From Echiichthys vipera (taxonomy: Eukaryota; Chordata; Actinopteri; Perciformes; Trachinidae), in the NCBI GenBank assembly GCA_963691815.1, contig OY829654.1:9820298-9884297 (forward strand): 64,000 nucleotides of DNA, written 5' to 3'. This document shows positions 62,757-64,000 of this stretch, one piece after another. The position numbers and the translations under genes were made by a program. Under the pieces are notes generated by a model. It was not told the DNA's origin and searched no databases. It saw only the letters and a program-made list of their open reading frames with translations. The first letter of the stretch is position 1. Each line of letters opens with the position of its first letter.

Positions 62757-64000
62757 CACATTATAAAACATGCAATGCAATATATTTGATGAATAGGGGT
62801 CATTGTGTTACAGCTGTTTATGCTAATTACTCCAGTTTAATGAGTTATTACTCCAGGTGTAATTCTCTCACACAGCCAAATAAGAAGAAGCAAGGGCACT
62901 AATTTCCAGATTCATTATTTCCATAACACAAATTCTAAGTGTTCATCCGAGCCAAACAACATTGCCTTATTGTAATTGGAGGGTCATTTATGGTGGATTT
63001 CATTCTCCCAGATTTATTCACCCAGTCTACTATAAGCACTCTTCCTTCGAGCCTCCAACTCTGTGATGTCATTTTACGTGAAGTGATTGTGAGCAGGGCA
63101 TCATGACAGAGATTATTGAAATGTGGGGCATCTTTTTTTGCACAGCAAGAGCTGACTTGTGAGAAAGAGAAACTAGCAGGACGCTGTTGGGTGCCCAAAG
63201 TCCTCTGCAGACAGATGGGACTACAGAGAGAACTAGTTTTGTTCTGTATGTATTTTCCTCTCTTATGGATGCCATATGCTAAATGAGATTTTCCTCTCAA
63301 CAGAGCCCAGACGCAGGAGGATCTCACTGATATTTTGTTTGCCATATTTGAATACTGAGATCAGAAACTGGCAGTAAGACAGGTTGTATCCTTTCGAAGC
63401 CTGCGGATTGATATTTCATAAAAAGTCTAATAGTCCTTTGAATGCACAGGTCACTGCTTTTCTGTGACTTATCATCCATCATTAAACCTGACTCATGAGT
63501 TTTACATTTTGTCAAACAAGCCGAGCTTGATTTTAGCTCAGTGAAATTATTCTAAAAGTGTGGTCAGGCTGCTCATTTTGGTTTTTAGCTAGAGAAAGGC
63601 AGAGATATGTAGCTCTGTCATTGCTATCATCAGATTGTTGAACTATTACCACTCCCCAATGATTACCTCTACCTGTCCTTATCAGCTGAACATGATGTAC
63701 AGTACCCATGTAACCTGCTATTTGCTATGGCTAGATTTGTGTTTTCTTATGGAGAGGTTTCTGTAGATGTTCACCTTAATCCTATCAGCTAATATGAAGG
63801 CACTGATCCACACCTGACTTGAAGGTTATCTGTGCATGTTTCACACCCACAGGCATTCATTATTTACATAGCTGCTCCCCTGAGGCACCAGCCACCAAAG
63901 GAGGTGTAGATGGGAAATCTACCTCCCAATCTTCCAGCGACATATCCATATCTATACTGCATGGCTCACTGACTTAGAGAGGATGCAGTGTCAGGATTAT

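Larger units (their letters stand above)
60384..64000. other. Unique non-coding DNA to the window end
   Basis: No gene is recognised. A 25-bp imperfect direct repeat occurs at 60756-60780 and 60976-61000. A short (GACA)/(GATA) run lies at 62737-62756. About 60780-60900 and 61970-62170 are non-repetitive and could be regulatory. The 136-codon minus-strand frame at 62935-63345 has no recognisable domain. Confidence 0.5.

Overview
This window reads as non-coding vertebrate DNA, most likely from a percomorph (spiny-rayed) teleost fish. The inference rests on very long (CA)n microsatellites, several interspersed repeats that I recognise as common in percomorph genomes (a tRNA-derived SINE with an L2-like tail, L2/Maui-type LINE 3' ends, hAT- and Harbinger-type MITEs, and a short repeat ending in TTCCTTTAA), and the absence of any compact gene organisation. 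Nothing suggests a bacterial, phage or organellar source. I found no protein-coding gene, rRNA, functional tRNA or CRISPR array. The longest open frames are about 150 codons, match no family I know, often start at GTG or TTG, and are what chance gives in 64 kb of six-frame translation.

Layout. 1-2.9 kb is unique DNA. 2.9-4.25 kb holds a small MITE-like element, a minus-strand SINE and a full-length hAT-like MITE. 4.5-4.75 kb and 6.9-7.1 kb are two very long CA repeats, followed by a CT repeat at 9.0 kb and poly-C tracts at 10.3 and 11.6 kb. 14.8-15.2 kb is a degraded hAT-type MITE that still carries an exact 8-bp target-site duplication. 15.2-33 kb is mostly unique, with a CA/CACACG microsatellite at 26.5 kb, a long near-perfect hairpin at 27.9 kb and a G-quadruplex motif at 33.1 kb. 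Two reverse-oriented copies of the same hAT-like MITE lie at 33.8 and 41.3 kb. LINE 3' tails lie at 34.9, 45.9 and 47.3 kb. A cluster of four nuclear-receptor half-sites sits at 48.0 kb and a teleost repeat fragment at 52.8 kb.

The last part is the most repeat-rich: a tRNA-related SINE at 56.8 kb, then an unusually clear PIF/Harbinger-type MITE at 57.85-58.46 kb (TAA duplication, 18-bp inverted repeats with one mismatch) apparently nested in an older repeat, a fourth hAT-like MITE fragment at 59.3 kb, a 17-bp perfect hairpin at 59.97 kb and another MITE-like element at 60.06-60.38 kb.

Between the repeats are many stretches of balanced-composition, non-repetitive sequence rich in ATTA/TAAT homeodomain-type words. 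These look like the conserved non-coding elements of gene deserts around developmental regulators, but without an alignment this is inference, and I cannot name the neighbouring gene. No genes act together here; any function is likely to be regulatory. I see no sign of a novel protein-based system. The best leads are the nested Harbinger element, the two hairpins and the nuclear-receptor cluster.
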